NCBI RefSeq assembly: GCF_000714435.1
Contig: NZ_JJMW01000071.1
Coordinates: 1 to 64,000, forward strand
Origin: Exiguobacterium alkaliphilum 12/1
Lineage (GTDB): Bacteria; Bacillota; Bacilli; Exiguobacteriales; Exiguobacteriaceae
DNA: 64,000 nt
Direction of reading: 5' to 3'
The notes beneath the pieces are model-generated. The model ran no database searches. It saw only the letters and a program-made list of their open reading frames with translations, and was not told where the DNA came from. Shown here piece by piece: positions 23,316 through 31,285 of this stretch (within the stretch, counting starts at the first letter, position 1; each line of letters opens with the position of its first letter). The position numbers were made by a program, and so were the translations under genes.

Positions 23316-23693
23316 TCACGGGGTCTTCGGTTGGCGTCGGGCTCTAGAAACGAGGTGCGTCACGCCAAACAAGATCAGCCCGCTCACGTTAAAGTTCACG
23401 TATAAGCGACCGAAGTCTTGAACAGAGTTGACGGGGACGAGCCCCGACAGAAAGACGAGCGGTAAAATCGTCACATGCATGACGGCCCAGTGGATGAAAA
23501 TCTGTTTCGGGAACGACCATCTTCTCACTTCGTAGATGACGCTCGTGACGCCGAGGAAGAAGCCGATGCCGCCGTACGTCAAAGTGAGGCGGACACTTTC
23601 CATGTCACCGGTTAATACGTTGTATAGGGCGAGCACGCCTGACGTTGCCAACAGCAGAATCCCGCGCTTTAATCCTTTCTTCACTAAATCCAT
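23316..23693 (-). CDS. DUF3021-family membrane protein
   Basis: Four hydrophobic helices and the pattern GIGFFLGVTSVIYEVRRWS resemble the DUF3021 family, which often accompanies LytTR regulators; no such regulator is seen here. ATG 23693 is preferred because GGAAGG lies about 9 nt upstream; the open frame extends to 23777. The product has about 125 residues. Role unknown. Confidence 0.65.
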   Translation of the reverse strand: MDLVKKGLKRGILLLATSGVLALYNVLTGDMESVRLTLTYGGIGFFLGVTSVIYEVRRWSFPKQIFIHWAVMHVTILPLVFLSGLVPVNSVQDFGRLYVNFNVSGLILFGVTHLVSRARRQPKTP

Positions 23694-23855
23694 CGAACCC
23701 ATCCTTCCGCTTATGTAGTGGTCTATTCTACGCAAACGACCGCTCAGAAGTTTCATCGATTTTCGAGACAGGTGCAAACACGTCTGTTATCGGGTAAAAT
23801 CGGGTAAATACCACTATACCCGTTGCTTCTTTTCTGGAATGAGGAGGGAAACGAG

Positions 23856-24041
23856 ATGAGTGAGAAAAAAGTGAAACCCGAGTCAGCCAAGAAACGTCGT
23901 TACTTCGTCTACGGTCCAGAAGGAGCGTACGATGAATACGTGGAACGTGACCCGAAGCTCGAGGCGTATATCGAGGACGACGCCCCGCTCGAGGACGGGC
24001 CCGACCCGTATGAGGAAGAGGATTTGAAATCAAGAGGATAA
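23856..24041 (+). CDS. Small acidic protein
   Basis: The 61-residue protein starts at ATG 23856, with GAGGAGGGAAACGAG before it. The N-terminus is basic (KKVKPESAKKRRYFVYG) and the C-terminus very acidic (EDDAPLEDGPDPYEEEDL). No family was recognised. A good ribosome-binding site and a terminator downstream support a real gene. Confidence 0.6.
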   Translation: MSEKKVKPESAKKRRYFVYGPEGAYDEYVERDPKLEAYIEDDAPLEDGPDPYEEEDLKSRG

Positions 24042-24050
24042 TGTAGCCGA

Positions 24051-24085
24051 AGTCAAGGTCAGATTCATGACCTTGACTTTTATTT
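24051..24085 (+). terminator. Intrinsic terminator
   Basis: AAGTCAAGGTCA pairs with TGACCTTGACTT across a 6-nt loop, followed by TTATTTG. Confidence 0.85.
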
Positions 24086-24188
24086 GTTCAGGGGACGCAC
24101 CTTGAACTTTTTCTTACACCGGTCAGGCTAGACAATCCCGTATGCTCATCTTATCAACCACTACCAACACGAAAAGGAGAGATTTTTG

Positions 24189-24815
24189 ATGAAGATGAAA
24201 CGATACGGATTGGTGCTCGCGTTGCCTTTGGCACTACTTGTCGGATGCGGAGAAGCCGACGAACTGAAGACGACGGCGACCGATACGGAGGAAGTCGTGG
24301 CAGCTGAAACGGAACAACAGACGGCTGAACCAAAAGAAGAGGCGGACGTGCAAGAGAGCGAGCTCGGCTCAAACCAGATCTACATGAAGAATAAGGCGCT
24401 CGACGTCAACGAGACGATCGGTTCGATTCAGTTCGCCATCGATAAAGTCCAGACGTCACGACTCACGGTCGCAGAGGCGTACCGTGAACTATTCGATGGG
24501 AAAGAGGCGGTGACGGTCGTCGCGATGAACGTCATCGTCGAGAACACGATTGACGACACGGTCAGCTTCCACCCGAACCAGGCGACGCTCGTGACGAACA
24601 CGGGCGAACAGGTGACGGCCGACCTCTGGCACTCCGACGACGTCGGTGGCGAGTTCCTCGGGAAAGTGAAGAAGGAAGGGAATGTGCTGTTCTTCGTCGA
24701 GGCGATGCCCGAGGAGTTGACGGAAGTCCGCTTCATCGTCGACGGGCCGTTCGACGCGAACTATGAGCAAATCGCTGAAGACCGCTACGAATATAAAATC
24801 GACGTCACAAAATAA
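24189..24815 (+). CDS. DUF4352-type lipoprotein
   Basis: The product begins MKMKRYGLVLALPLALLVGC, a lipoprotein signal peptide with lipobox LVGC, so it should be anchored on the outer face of the membrane. After an acidic linker (about residues 22-60), a beta-sandwich follows (VTVVAMNVIVENTIDDTVSF, FHPNQATLVTNTGEQV), typical of DUF4352 domains. ATG 24189 follows AAAGGAGAG; a TTG one codon earlier is less likely. It is monocistronic. Function unknown. Confidence 0.75.
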   Translation: MKMKRYGLVLALPLALLVGCGEADELKTTATDTEEVVAAETEQQTAEPKEEADVQESELGSNQIYMKNKALDVNETIGSIQFAIDKVQTSRLTVAEAYRELFDGKEAVTVVAMNVIVENTIDDTVSFHPNQATLVTNTGEQVTADLWHSDDVGGEFLGKVKKEGNVLFFVEAMPEELTEVRFIVDGPFDANYEQIAEDRYEYKIDVTK

Positions 24816-24849
24816 AGAGAGTGCATCCGCTTGGATGCCTCTCTTTATC
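24812..24849. terminator. Bidirectional terminator
   Basis: AAAGAGAGTGCATCC pairs, with one mismatch, with GGATGCCTCTCTTT. It serves the lipoprotein gene and the leftward DinB-like gene. Confidence 0.85.
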
Positions 24850-25342
24850 GTTGATGCGGCAACGGGATCGTCAACACGTTCCAGTTATCCCCGGCGAATA
24901 CTTTCGCGAGAAAGACGATTTGCCCAACGTGATAACTATAGTGCGACACTTGTTTCTCGATCGCCCAGATGACGCTCTTCTCCTCACCACGAATGAAGAC
25001 CGTCTTACCAAGGTCTTCTGGCGTGAGGCTCACTAATACATCGTCCAACAGCTGCCAGCGCGCGTCCCACGTCGCCATGAGTTCTTCACGAGACAACTGC
25101 TGGTCCTCAAACTCGGCGTCGCGGTTGCGGTCCGGTTTCTCGCCGTCCGTCGTCAAGAAGTCGGTCCATCTGGATTTCATATTATTCGAGATGTGCTGCA
25201 CGATGACGGCGAGCGAGAGGGTGTCTTTTGCAAGCACACGATGCAGGTCCTCGTCGTTCACTTGATTCAAGGCGTCCTCGGCGAGTTGCTTTTGTTCCTG
25301 AAAAATCGAACGTACCGTTTCAATATAGCGGGCTTCAAACAT
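24845..25342 (-). CDS. DinB/DUF1572-family protein
   Basis: Translation starts at ATG 25342, with AAAGGAGGT upstream, giving 165 residues. The four-helix DinB fold is shown by three histidines that would bind a metal: one in VIVQHISNNMKSRW and two in VSHYSYHVGQIVFL. DUF1572 members resemble bacillithiol-S-transferases, but activity varies widely. A longer frame reaches 25447 without a ribosome-binding site. Confidence 0.8.
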   Translation of the reverse strand: MFEARYIETVRSIFQEQKQLAEDALNQVNDEDLHRVLAKDTLSLAVIVQHISNNMKSRWTDFLTTDGEKPDRNRDAEFEDQQLSREELMATWDARWQLLDDVLVSLTPEDLGKTVFIRGEEKSVIWAIEKQVSHYSYHVGQIVFLAKVFAGDNWNVLTIPLPHQR

Positions 25343-25416
25343 GAAATGACCTCCTTTGGATTCATACCCTAATCTCAATCGCATAAAAAATAATAGTAAA
25401 ATAGTAAATTCCAACT

Positions 25417-25581
25417 TATAATAGAAATGAACCGTGCAAGACGCCACCGCGCGATCGGTTCTTGGATGCCTCGTTTAGGTTTTGACGTGAGTCATGTCGC
25501 GTCTATCTCCTTTCGGTTTAGGGGTTCACCCGTAAAGAGAACCGACCGCGTTTGTCTGTGAGTGGATGAGCGCGGTTTTTT
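25417..25581 (+). ncRNA. Candidate structured small RNA
   Basis: This 270-bp gap between genes has a -10-like TATAAT at 25417-25422 and then about 155 nt of potential structure. CGGTTCT (25456-25462) pairs with AGAACCG (25538-25544). An intrinsic-terminator-like hairpin, ACCGCG (25545)/CGCGGT (25571), is followed by TTTTTT. No plausible coding frame with a ribosome-binding site was seen, and no known RNA family was recognised. No good -35 is present. Confidence 0.4.
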
Positions 25582-25590
25582 GTATGCGAA

Positions 25591-25615
25591 AAGGGAGAGC
25601 TGCGGCTCTCCCTTT
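25591..25615 (-). terminator. Terminator of the leftward second-flagellin operon
   Basis: AAAGGGAGAGC pairs with GCTCTCCCTTT across 4 nt. It lies directly after the DUF2225 gene on the minus strand. Confidence 0.85.
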
Positions 25616-26279
25616 AGGCGTGTTCCAATCGAAAATCTTCCCAATGGTCCCGGGCTTGGTTCCGAATCCGCTCCGACACTTCTTTGCTGCCGAGAAGGAT
25701 CCCATACCAACGACGCGCTTCTTCATAAAATCCGAGCGCGGCCGAAAGGTCCGCAATCCGCAGCATGAGCTGGTCGTACGGGAGGCCGGTCCGGACTTGA
25801 TCGGTGTAGGTTTCTTGTACTTCGTTATATTTGTCGAGCGTCCGCTTCATCCATTCACGTTCCGCCTTCGCGTTCCCCGTCAACCGATACATCCAGACGA
25901 GGCGCATGCCGAGCATGGCGACGACGGATGGTTTCTGCCCGCTCAATTGGGCCGTCATGACGGCGAACTTGTACAGCGTGATGACTTGCTCCGGCGTCCG
26001 GTCACCGGCCAAGACGTCGGCGTTCACGCGCGGGAAGTACTCGGTCTCGAGCGCCTCGCGGTTGTTCTTCCGCACCTTATCAAACGAATCATGGAAGACG
26101 AGGTGGCAGTGGCCGCAGACGGCCGGTTCATACAAGTACGGGTTCTCGCCGTCATACGTCGTATAGCCGTCCTTCGCGACTTCTTGCGGGCGGATGTGGC
26201 GCGACAAGATGCGCGGCGTCGTGCTCTCTTTCAAACAGTACGGGCACTTCACTTTCTTTGAAAACAGATGTTCAGCCAT
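25614..26279 (-). CDS. DUF2225-family protein
   Basis: The 221-residue protein starts with a zinc-binding CPYC pair (residues 10-13) and has a second pair, CGHCH, near residue 56. A TPR-like helical region follows (VITLYKFAVMTAQLSGQKPS, LSAALGFYEEARRWYGILL). This is the DUF2225 family, whose role is unknown. It is the last gene of the leftward operon, 8 nt after yaaR. Confidence 0.8.
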   Translation of the reverse strand: MAEHLFSKKVKCPYCLKESTTPRILSRHIRPQEVAKDGYTTYDGENPYLYEPAVCGHCHLVFHDSFDKVRKNNREALETEYFPRVNADVLAGDRTPEQVITLYKFAVMTAQLSGQKPSVVAMLGMRLVWMYRLTGNAKAEREWMKRTLDKYNEVQETYTDQVRTGLPYDQLMLRIADLSAALGFYEEARRWYGILLGSKEVSERIRNQARDHWEDFRLEHA

Positions 26280-26287
26280 AGGTCACC

Positions 26288-26731
26288 TCACACGTACACG
26301 TTGACGAGCAACCCGCGAATCTCACCGACCTGGTCAAGCAGCGACAGGCGGGACGCCTCGCCCGAGATGACCTGGTCCGTCAACGCGAGCAGCTTCTGGT
26401 CGACCTGTTCGACGATCTTATAAATCTTGGCCCGGCCGCGGCGGTTGAAGCCGCGCTTGTCCTCGAGACGGAGTGCCGCGTCAACGGCGTCTTTCATAAA
26501 GTCTTTAATCAGTTGTTTATATTCAGCGAGTGACTCGACCGTCTGACTCTCGGCGAGGAGCTCGCCTTGTTCGTGGATGGCCGCGATTTGGCGTTGGAAG
26601 CGCTCGTGCTCGCGGTCCTCTCGTTTCTGTCCGATGACGTTCGAGAATGAGACACCGGGCTCGACGTCCGGTTTCTTCGCCTTGCCGGCGCCGAGGAGCG
26701 ACTGCGTCTCCATGATGCGACGAATGTCCAT
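26288..26731 (-). CDS. yaaR: YaaR-like protein (DUF327)
   Basis: The 147-residue helical protein matches DUF327/YaaR, with SFSNVIGQKREDREHERFQRQ-type and IKDFMKDAVDAALRLEDKRG-type segments, each conserved in the family, and the C-terminal IYKIVEQVDQKL. YaaR has no settled function. It normally sits elsewhere in B. subtilis; here it follows the second flagellin gene by 21 nt. AAGGAAGGACGGAT lies upstream of the ATG. Confidence 0.8.
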   Translation of the reverse strand: MDIRRIMETQSLLGAGKAKKPDVEPGVSFSNVIGQKREDREHERFQRQIAAIHEQGELLAESQTVESLAEYKQLIKDFMKDAVDAALRLEDKRGFNRRGRAKIYKIVEQVDQKLLALTDQVISGEASRLSLLDQVGEIRGLLVNVYV

Positions 26732-26752
26732 AGGGATCCGTCCTTCCTTAAG

Positions 26753-27577
26753 TTAGTTCAATAATTGTAACACGCCTTGCGGCAGGGCGTTCGACTGGGC
26801 GATCATCGCCATGCCGGACTGGTTCAAGATATTGAGGCGGGCGAAGTCCATCATCTCGCGGGCCATGTCGGCGTCACGGATGCGTGACTCGGACGCCGTC
26901 AAGTTCTCCGAACCGATCGTGACGACGCTGACGTTCGCCTCGAGCCGGTTCTGGATGGCGCCGAGCTTCGAGCGCTCGAGCGAGACGGCGTTGATGGCGG
27001 CGTCGAACTTGGCGATGGCGTCCCCGGCGTCGGATGCCGTCAACACGCTGAGTCCGTCGATGCCGAGCGCGCTCGCACGCATGTCGGCGACGTTCAAGAT
27101 GACGGCTTCACCGCTCCCGGCCCCGACTTGGAAGAACAGCTCCTTCGCGCCTTGCGTGTACTCGCCGTTCATGATCTTCTTCGAGTTGAACTCGGTCGTC
27201 TCAGCGATGCGCGTCACTTCAGCGGTGAGGGCGGTGATCTCTTCTTGAATCGCTTTCGCGTCGTCGCCGCTGAGCGTCCCGTTCGACGCCTGTACCGACA
27301 ACTCGCGCATCCGTTGGAGGAGGGCGTGCGTCTCGTTCATGCCGCCTTCGAGCGTCTGCGTGAGCGAGATGCCGTCGAGCGTGTTGCGCTCGGCCATCGA
27401 CAGTGAGTCGAGGCGCATCCGCATCTTCTCTGAGATGGCGAGACCGGCCGCGTCATCAGCCGCTTTATTGATGCGGACACCGCTTGAGAGGCGGTCCATC
27501 GTCTTCTTCATCGTCGCCTGGTTCATCGAGAGCGACGTGTATGCTTTTAAGGCTTGTACGTTATTGGTAATTTTCAT
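26753..27577 (-). CDS. Second flagellin, short form
   Basis: The 274-residue flagellin has both conserved ends (MKITNNVQALKAYTSLSMNQ and the C-terminus SNALPQGVLQLLN) and the usual motif [20 protein letters not shown], but almost no variable middle. The codon use is GC-rich like the chromosome average, unlike hag. It has no intron. The start overlaps the end of the second fliS by 17 nt, and its Shine-Dalgarno GGAGGG lies inside that gene. It may form a minor part of the filament or replace Hag under other conditions; this is inference. Confidence 0.9.
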   Translation of the reverse strand: MKITNNVQALKAYTSLSMNQATMKKTMDRLSSGVRINKAADDAAGLAISEKMRMRLDSLSMAERNTLDGISLTQTLEGGMNETHALLQRMRELSVQASNGTLSGDDAKAIQEEITALTAEVTRIAETTEFNSKKIMNGEYTQGAKELFFQVGAGSGEAVILNVADMRASALGIDGLSVLTASDAGDAIAKFDAAINAVSLERSKLGAIQNRLEANVSVVTIGSENLTASESRIRDADMAREMMDFARLNILNQSGMAMIAQSNALPQGVLQLLN

Positions 27578-27941
27578 AGCGGTTCCCTCCTAGCGGTTGC
27601 GGGGTGAGTCGAGCCCGTTCCATTGCTTCGCCCCAAGTGTGGTCAAGGTCTTTTGCGAGATTGTGCAACTCCTCAATTTTTGACAGGTCTTGTTCAATCA
27701 ATGCCTCGAGGCTCGATTTCGCCATATACAAGTAAATCTCATCGAGCTGGGCCGAGATGATGCCGCCGTTGTCGTGCAAACCTTGGTGCAGTTTCGCGAG
27801 TAGTTCGCGCGCCTGCCGGAGGTGACGGTTTCGTTCAGCGATCGTCGTTGTCAATGCGTGTTCATAATGATAAGCGAGGGCGTGAAGCATCGCTTGCGTC
27901 AGCTCTTCGGCGCTCATCTCGTATAGTTGATTCTGGTTCAT
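27561..27941 (-). CDS. Second FliS-like flagellin chaperone
   Basis: The 126-residue helical product has the FliS four-helix pattern (MSAEELTQAMLHALAYHYEH, then ISAQLDEIYLYMAKSSLEALI) and directly precedes the second flagellin. It overlaps the flagellin start, so the pair is translationally coupled. A cognate-chaperone role is likely. Similarity to classical FliS is modest. Confidence 0.75.
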   Translation of the reverse strand: MNQNQLYEMSAEELTQAMLHALAYHYEHALTTTIAERNRHLRQARELLAKLHQGLHDNGGIISAQLDEIYLYMAKSSLEALIEQDLSKIEELHNLAKDLDHTWGEAMERARLTPQPLGGNRYENYQ

Positions 27942-28228
27942 CCTTGTTCTCCTTTAAGTGAGTCGAGTTCTTCAATCAACAACAATACTTCGGCCATGAC
28001 GTCATACAGCTCGGGCGGGATGGCGTCGCCGAGGTCGAGATCGAGCAGGTGGCCAAGGAGCGAGTGGTCATGCTCGATGGCGACGCCGCGCGCTCTCGCC
28101 TCATCTAAAATCTTGTCGGCGACGGCGCCCGTCCCGCGGGCGACGATGACCGGGGCCCGGTCCGTCGACTCGTCGTAGCGGACGACGGCGGCCGTCTTTC
28201 GTTTCGTCAAATCCATGCGTTGATACAT
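27938..28228 (-). CDS. Stand-alone FlhB C-terminal domain (YlqH-like)
   Basis: The 96-residue protein resembles the FlhB cytoplasmic part after the NPTH cleavage site: TAAVVRYDESTDRAPVIVARG, then KILDEARARGVAIEHDHSL and DLDLGDAIPPELYDVMAEVL. It lacks the membrane domain and NPTH itself. FlhB proper switches the flagellar export apparatus from hook to filament substrates; the free domain in B. subtilis is YlqH. It overlaps the second fliS by 4 nt. AGGAGG precedes the ATG at 28228. Confidence 0.88.
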   Translation of the reverse strand: MYQRMDLTKRKTAAVVRYDESTDRAPVIVARGTGAVADKILDEARARGVAIEHDHSLLGHLLDLDLGDAIPPELYDVMAEVLLLIEELDSLKGEQG

Positions 28229-28237
28229 GTCGGCCTC

Positions 28238-29917
28238 CTAAATCTTGAAGTCGTAGCCGCTCGTCGGTGTTGTCACCGGCTCGGCTTCGACTTTCTCGGT
28301 CTTCGTCAACGGTCTAAACTGCGTCGTGACGCTCTTATAGCCGATCGCCTCCAAAGTCGTCTCGATCTTTCCGAGGAGCGGACGGGCGAGCGTCTCGACG
28401 CGCTTGTCATCGTGCTCGAGCGTCAGGCGCAGATTCCGGTCGATCGCCTCGAGCTTGACGGCGATCTCGCCGAGCCGCGGCGTCTCGAGCCGGATGTAGA
28501 GGACGCTGTTCTCCCAGTCGACGACGTCACCGGCTTCCCGGTTCTGGATATGGACGTGGATGCCTGTGTCGATCTCTTGCACTTTTGCCGGCAAGGCGAG
28601 CAAGAGCTGATGCAACTGGCCACCGTCGAGCCGGTTGAGCGTCTGTTGGACTTGGAAGAACGAGGCGAGGCGTGCGGCCTCCGGGTTCGCCGCATCCGCC
28701 TTGACGGACAGGCCCGACGCCTGGACGCGCTGTGCCGTCTCTTGGATGACGCGGCCCGACAGCTGTTGGTCGAGCTTGAACGGCGGGACTTTCGCGATCT
28801 CACCGGCACGGGTCGCACCATGCGGGATATATTCGAGCCGGACGTGGTTCGGCACGTACCGGAAGTCGTTCAACGCAGCGCGCACTTCTTTGATGAGGGC
28901 GGCGCTCTCGGCCGGCTTCGTCGAAAGCAGTCCGAGCGCGACATCGAGTTTCGCCGTCATCGAGACGAGCGCTTTCTCTTGCGTCGCGTCCGTATGTAAC
29001 AAGGCGTCGGTCTTCTGGATGAGCTGCGTCAACCGGGTCGATACCGTCTCGAGGGCGGGGCGGGCCGTGTGCGGACTCGTCTCGACGAGCGCGGCGACTT
29101 GGCCGAGCTGTTTCGTCACGGTCGCCTGTTCGTTCCGGAACGTGTTCGTCACCGTCGCGAGATGGTTCGTCACTTCCTTGACGACGACTTGCCGTCCGGA
29201 CGGGAGCGTCACCGTATCAAATTGTGGGCGGTTCACTGGAACGTGAAGCTGCTCGACCGATTTTTGCGGGACCGGGACGTCGCGGATGATGCGGTCGACC
29301 GTCTCGGGCGTCGGCGTCATGCGTTCGCTCACGGGGCGGGACAAGTTGACGAGCTCGACGAAGCGTTCCTTCTGCGGGTACGGCGCGTCAGGGGCGGGCG
29401 GCTTGATTCGCTCTCTCGCCTCAGAGAGCGTCGACGCGGCGATCGCGTTCTGGACGTCGCGGGGGACGTCCGGGGTGTCGACCGTCTTCAATAGAAGGAT
29501 CGCGTCGCGCAGGTCGCCTTTCATCGCCGTCTCGAGCAAGCGGACCGTGTCGGCGCTCATCGGCAGGCGCCCCGTCTGGAGCAGGCGGCTGACGGCGCTC
29601 CTCACTTCGGGCGGGAGCGCGGCGAGGAGCGTCTGAATCTTTGATTCGAGCTTCGCCGGCTGACTGGCCGGTTCCGCTTCTTCTTTTGCCGGGAAGACCG
29701 TCGCGAGGAGCGTGCCGTCTTGGTCGGCGAGCGTCACGTGGAACGGGTTCGTCTTCGGCATGCCGTCCTTGAACGTGAGCTCGACTTCTTCGCCGTTGAT
29801 TTTGACGATGGCCGTATCGGGGCCGGTCTGTTTGACGAGCTCGGCCTTATAGACCCGGTTCGTCTGGATGCCGGCGCTCGCTTGCACGAGGGCGAGCGGT
29901 TGGGCTTGGATTTGCAT
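28238..29917 (-). CDS. YlqG-like / FliK-like large protein
   Basis: The 559-residue protein starts at ATG 29917, behind GAGGTGAC; the open frame extends 6 codons further. The N-terminal 60 residues form a small beta domain (VYKAELVKQTGPDTAIVKIN). A long, polar, low-conservation linker follows. The C-terminal 150 residues (LNRLDGGQLHQLLLALPAKVQ ... VLYIRLETPRLGEIAVKLEA) look like a hook-length-control FliK_C domain. B. subtilis YlqG-YlqH form the same pair. Pairing with an FlhB C-terminal domain fits a role in export specificity. A -10-like GTCGATAT lies at 29937-29944 (minus strand), without a good -35. Confidence 0.75.
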   Translation of the reverse strand: MQIQAQPLALVQASAGIQTNRVYKAELVKQTGPDTAIVKINGEEVELTFKDGMPKTNPFHVTLADQDGTLLATVFPAKEEAEPASQPAKLESKIQTLLAALPPEVRSAVSRLLQTGRLPMSADTVRLLETAMKGDLRDAILLLKTVDTPDVPRDVQNAIAASTLSEARERIKPPAPDAPYPQKERFVELVNLSRPVSERMTPTPETVDRIIRDVPVPQKSVEQLHVPVNRPQFDTVTLPSGRQVVVKEVTNHLATVTNTFRNEQATVTKQLGQVAALVETSPHTARPALETVSTRLTQLIQKTDALLHTDATQEKALVSMTAKLDVALGLLSTKPAESAALIKEVRAALNDFRYVPNHVRLEYIPHGATRAGEIAKVPPFKLDQQLSGRVIQETAQRVQASGLSVKADAANPEAARLASFFQVQQTLNRLDGGQLHQLLLALPAKVQEIDTGIHVHIQNREAGDVVDWENSVLYIRLETPRLGEIAVKLEAIDRNLRLTLEHDDKRVETLARPLLGKIETTLEAIGYKSVTTQFRPLTKTEKVEAEPVTTPTSGYDFKI

Positions 29918-30009
29918 AGTTGTCACCTCGACCAATATATCGACCTCTTTTTAAAAAAGTGAAGCAAATTAGATAAGAAAAAACCTCCCGTCACATGACG
30001 GAAGGCAGG

Positions 30010-30504
30010 TCAAGATTCGAGCACAGGGCTCATGTTCAGTTGTTGGAACCGGGCGACGAGTTCTCCCGTCGCTTTGATTTGATTCTTCAAGACGTACGCG
30101 GTCGCGTTCGTCTGAATCCGGCGGCCGTCGGTCGTGACGATGATGCCGTTCGGGTTCCCTTCGACCGTGGCGATTTCACGGACGTGGGACCAGGCGTACC
30201 ATTCGCAGTCCTCGCGCTTCGGCGATTTCGTCGGGAAGAAGACGAGACCGCTCGTCGGTTCGATGACGACGGGCACTTTCCCTTTGACGCCGGCGACGCG
30301 CTTGGCGATGAAGATCCGTTCCTCGATCGAGCTGTTATACTGGCGGCAAGAGAGCTGCAGCAACTGATACGGCCTGAGCGGGGTCGAGATGTCCGTGCCA
30401 TCCTCGAGAATGATTTGCGACTGCTTCATCATGTCGAAGCAAGGCAAAATCGCCACGGTTCGTTTCGTGATGCGATATTTTTCGTCGGAATAGTAGGGGC
30501 GCAT
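30010..30504 (-). CDS. comK: ComK, competence transcription factor
   Basis: ComK activates late competence genes such as comF, which is in this window. The product has the family core: an N-terminal ITKRTVAILPCF, a central YQLLQLSCRQYNSSIEERI and the signature VFFPTKSPKREDCEWYAWSH. With the start at ATG 30504 it has 164 residues, shorter than the 192 of B. subtilis, mainly at the C-terminus. Alternative starts at 30513 to 30525 are in frame; AGGAGG at about 30517-30522 best serves ATG 30504. No clear pair of AAAA-N5-TTTT boxes was seen upstream. Confidence 0.88.
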   Translation of the reverse strand: MRPYYSDEKYRITKRTVAILPCFDMMKQSQIILEDGTDISTPLRPYQLLQLSCRQYNSSIEERIFIAKRVAGVKGKVPVVIEPTSGLVFFPTKSPKREDCEWYAWSHVREIATVEGNPNGIIVTTDGRRIQTNATAYVLKNQIKATGELVARFQQLNMSPVLES

Positions 30505-30775
30505 ACGCTGCACCATCCTCCTCATATTGGATTTTCAGGATCGGCTAAATGTTAGCGGCACAAACCTAAATCATCTCTTCCATGATATATCACAAAAAAT
30601 GTAAACTCAATATGACAATATGAAAAGTAGGGAAATATAATTCCAATGTAAGCCAAAAAGTAAATCGTTTGCAAAATATTGAGAAAGTGTTTGTCACGCC
30701 ATCCATAAGGTGGTAAGATTACCGGTAGAGGGAAAGCCTCTGTATTCTTCAATGGTGAAAGGAATGGATTTACAC

Positions 30776-30973
30776 ATGGTAGGTAAAGTAAAATGGTTTA
30801 ACTCAGAAAAAGGTTTTGGATTCATCGAAGTAGAAGGCGGCAAAGACGTGTTCGTACACTTCTCAGCAATCCAAACTGACGGCTACAAATCACTTGACGA
30901 AGGTCAAGAGGTAGAGTTTGAAATCGTTGATGGCGAGCGTGGCCCACAAGCGGCTAACGTTGTAAAATTATAA
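30776..30973 (+). CDS. Cold-shock protein (CspB/CspA family)
   Basis: The 65-residue protein has the complete cold-shock domain with both RNA-binding motifs (KGFGFIE and VFVHFSAI). It acts as an RNA chaperone. ATG 30776 is set by alignment to the family; AAAGGA lies 12 nt upstream. The longer open frame from 30710 is a leader without homology. The untranslated leader is AT-rich, which is common for cold-shock mRNAs. A terminator follows. Confidence 0.95.
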   Translation: MVGKVKWFNSEKGFGFIEVEGGKDVFVHFSAIQTDGYKSLDEGQEVEFEIVDGERGPQAANVVKL

Positions 30974-30980
30974 TTTCAAA

Positions 30981-31014
30981 CTGAGCCGGCTCTCGCGTAG
31001 AGCCGGCTTTTTTG
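30981..31014 (+). terminator. Intrinsic terminator
   Basis: GAGCCGGCTCT pairs with AGAGCCGGCTT across CGCGT, followed by TTTTTG. Confidence 0.92.
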
Positions 31015-31049
31015 TTTTTCTCACATAACGTCTGACTCGTCAATTTCGC

Positions 31050-31074
31050 GTTTAAAAATCTGTGGAACGGGTAC
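31050..31074 (+). promoter_or_regulatory. Probable sigma-B promoter of hpf
   Basis: GTTTAA at 31050-31055 and GGGTAC at 31069-31074 are 13 nt apart, one base off the SigB consensus GTTTAA-N12-15-GGGTAT. A second promoter-like site lies downstream, with GGGTAT/TATACT at 31172-31180. B. subtilis hpf (yvyD) is known to be under sigma-B and sigma-H. The rest of the 311-bp gap 30974-31285 holds nothing else I can name. Confidence 0.65.
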
Positions 31075-31285
31075 AAACCTTTATACCAACCGATTCAGCG
31101 ACGAGACGGATCATTTGGAACAAAATTGTCATTATTTTCTGATGATAACGTTTTCAATGCAAACGAATTCGGGGTATACTAAATATGAGCCACCTGGTTC
31201 CACTTTCTTTTCAGAAATGAAGCAGGAGATTCCGTCACATGCGACGAATCATTGGGTCAAGCGGTTATTTTAAGGAGGAGTTCAG

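Noticed and set aside
30505-30775. ComK boxes (paired AAAA-N5-TTTT) in the comK and csp upstream region, and before comFA at 1707-1738
   Set aside because: A-rich stretches exist, but no pair of dyads with correct spacing could be found in either place.
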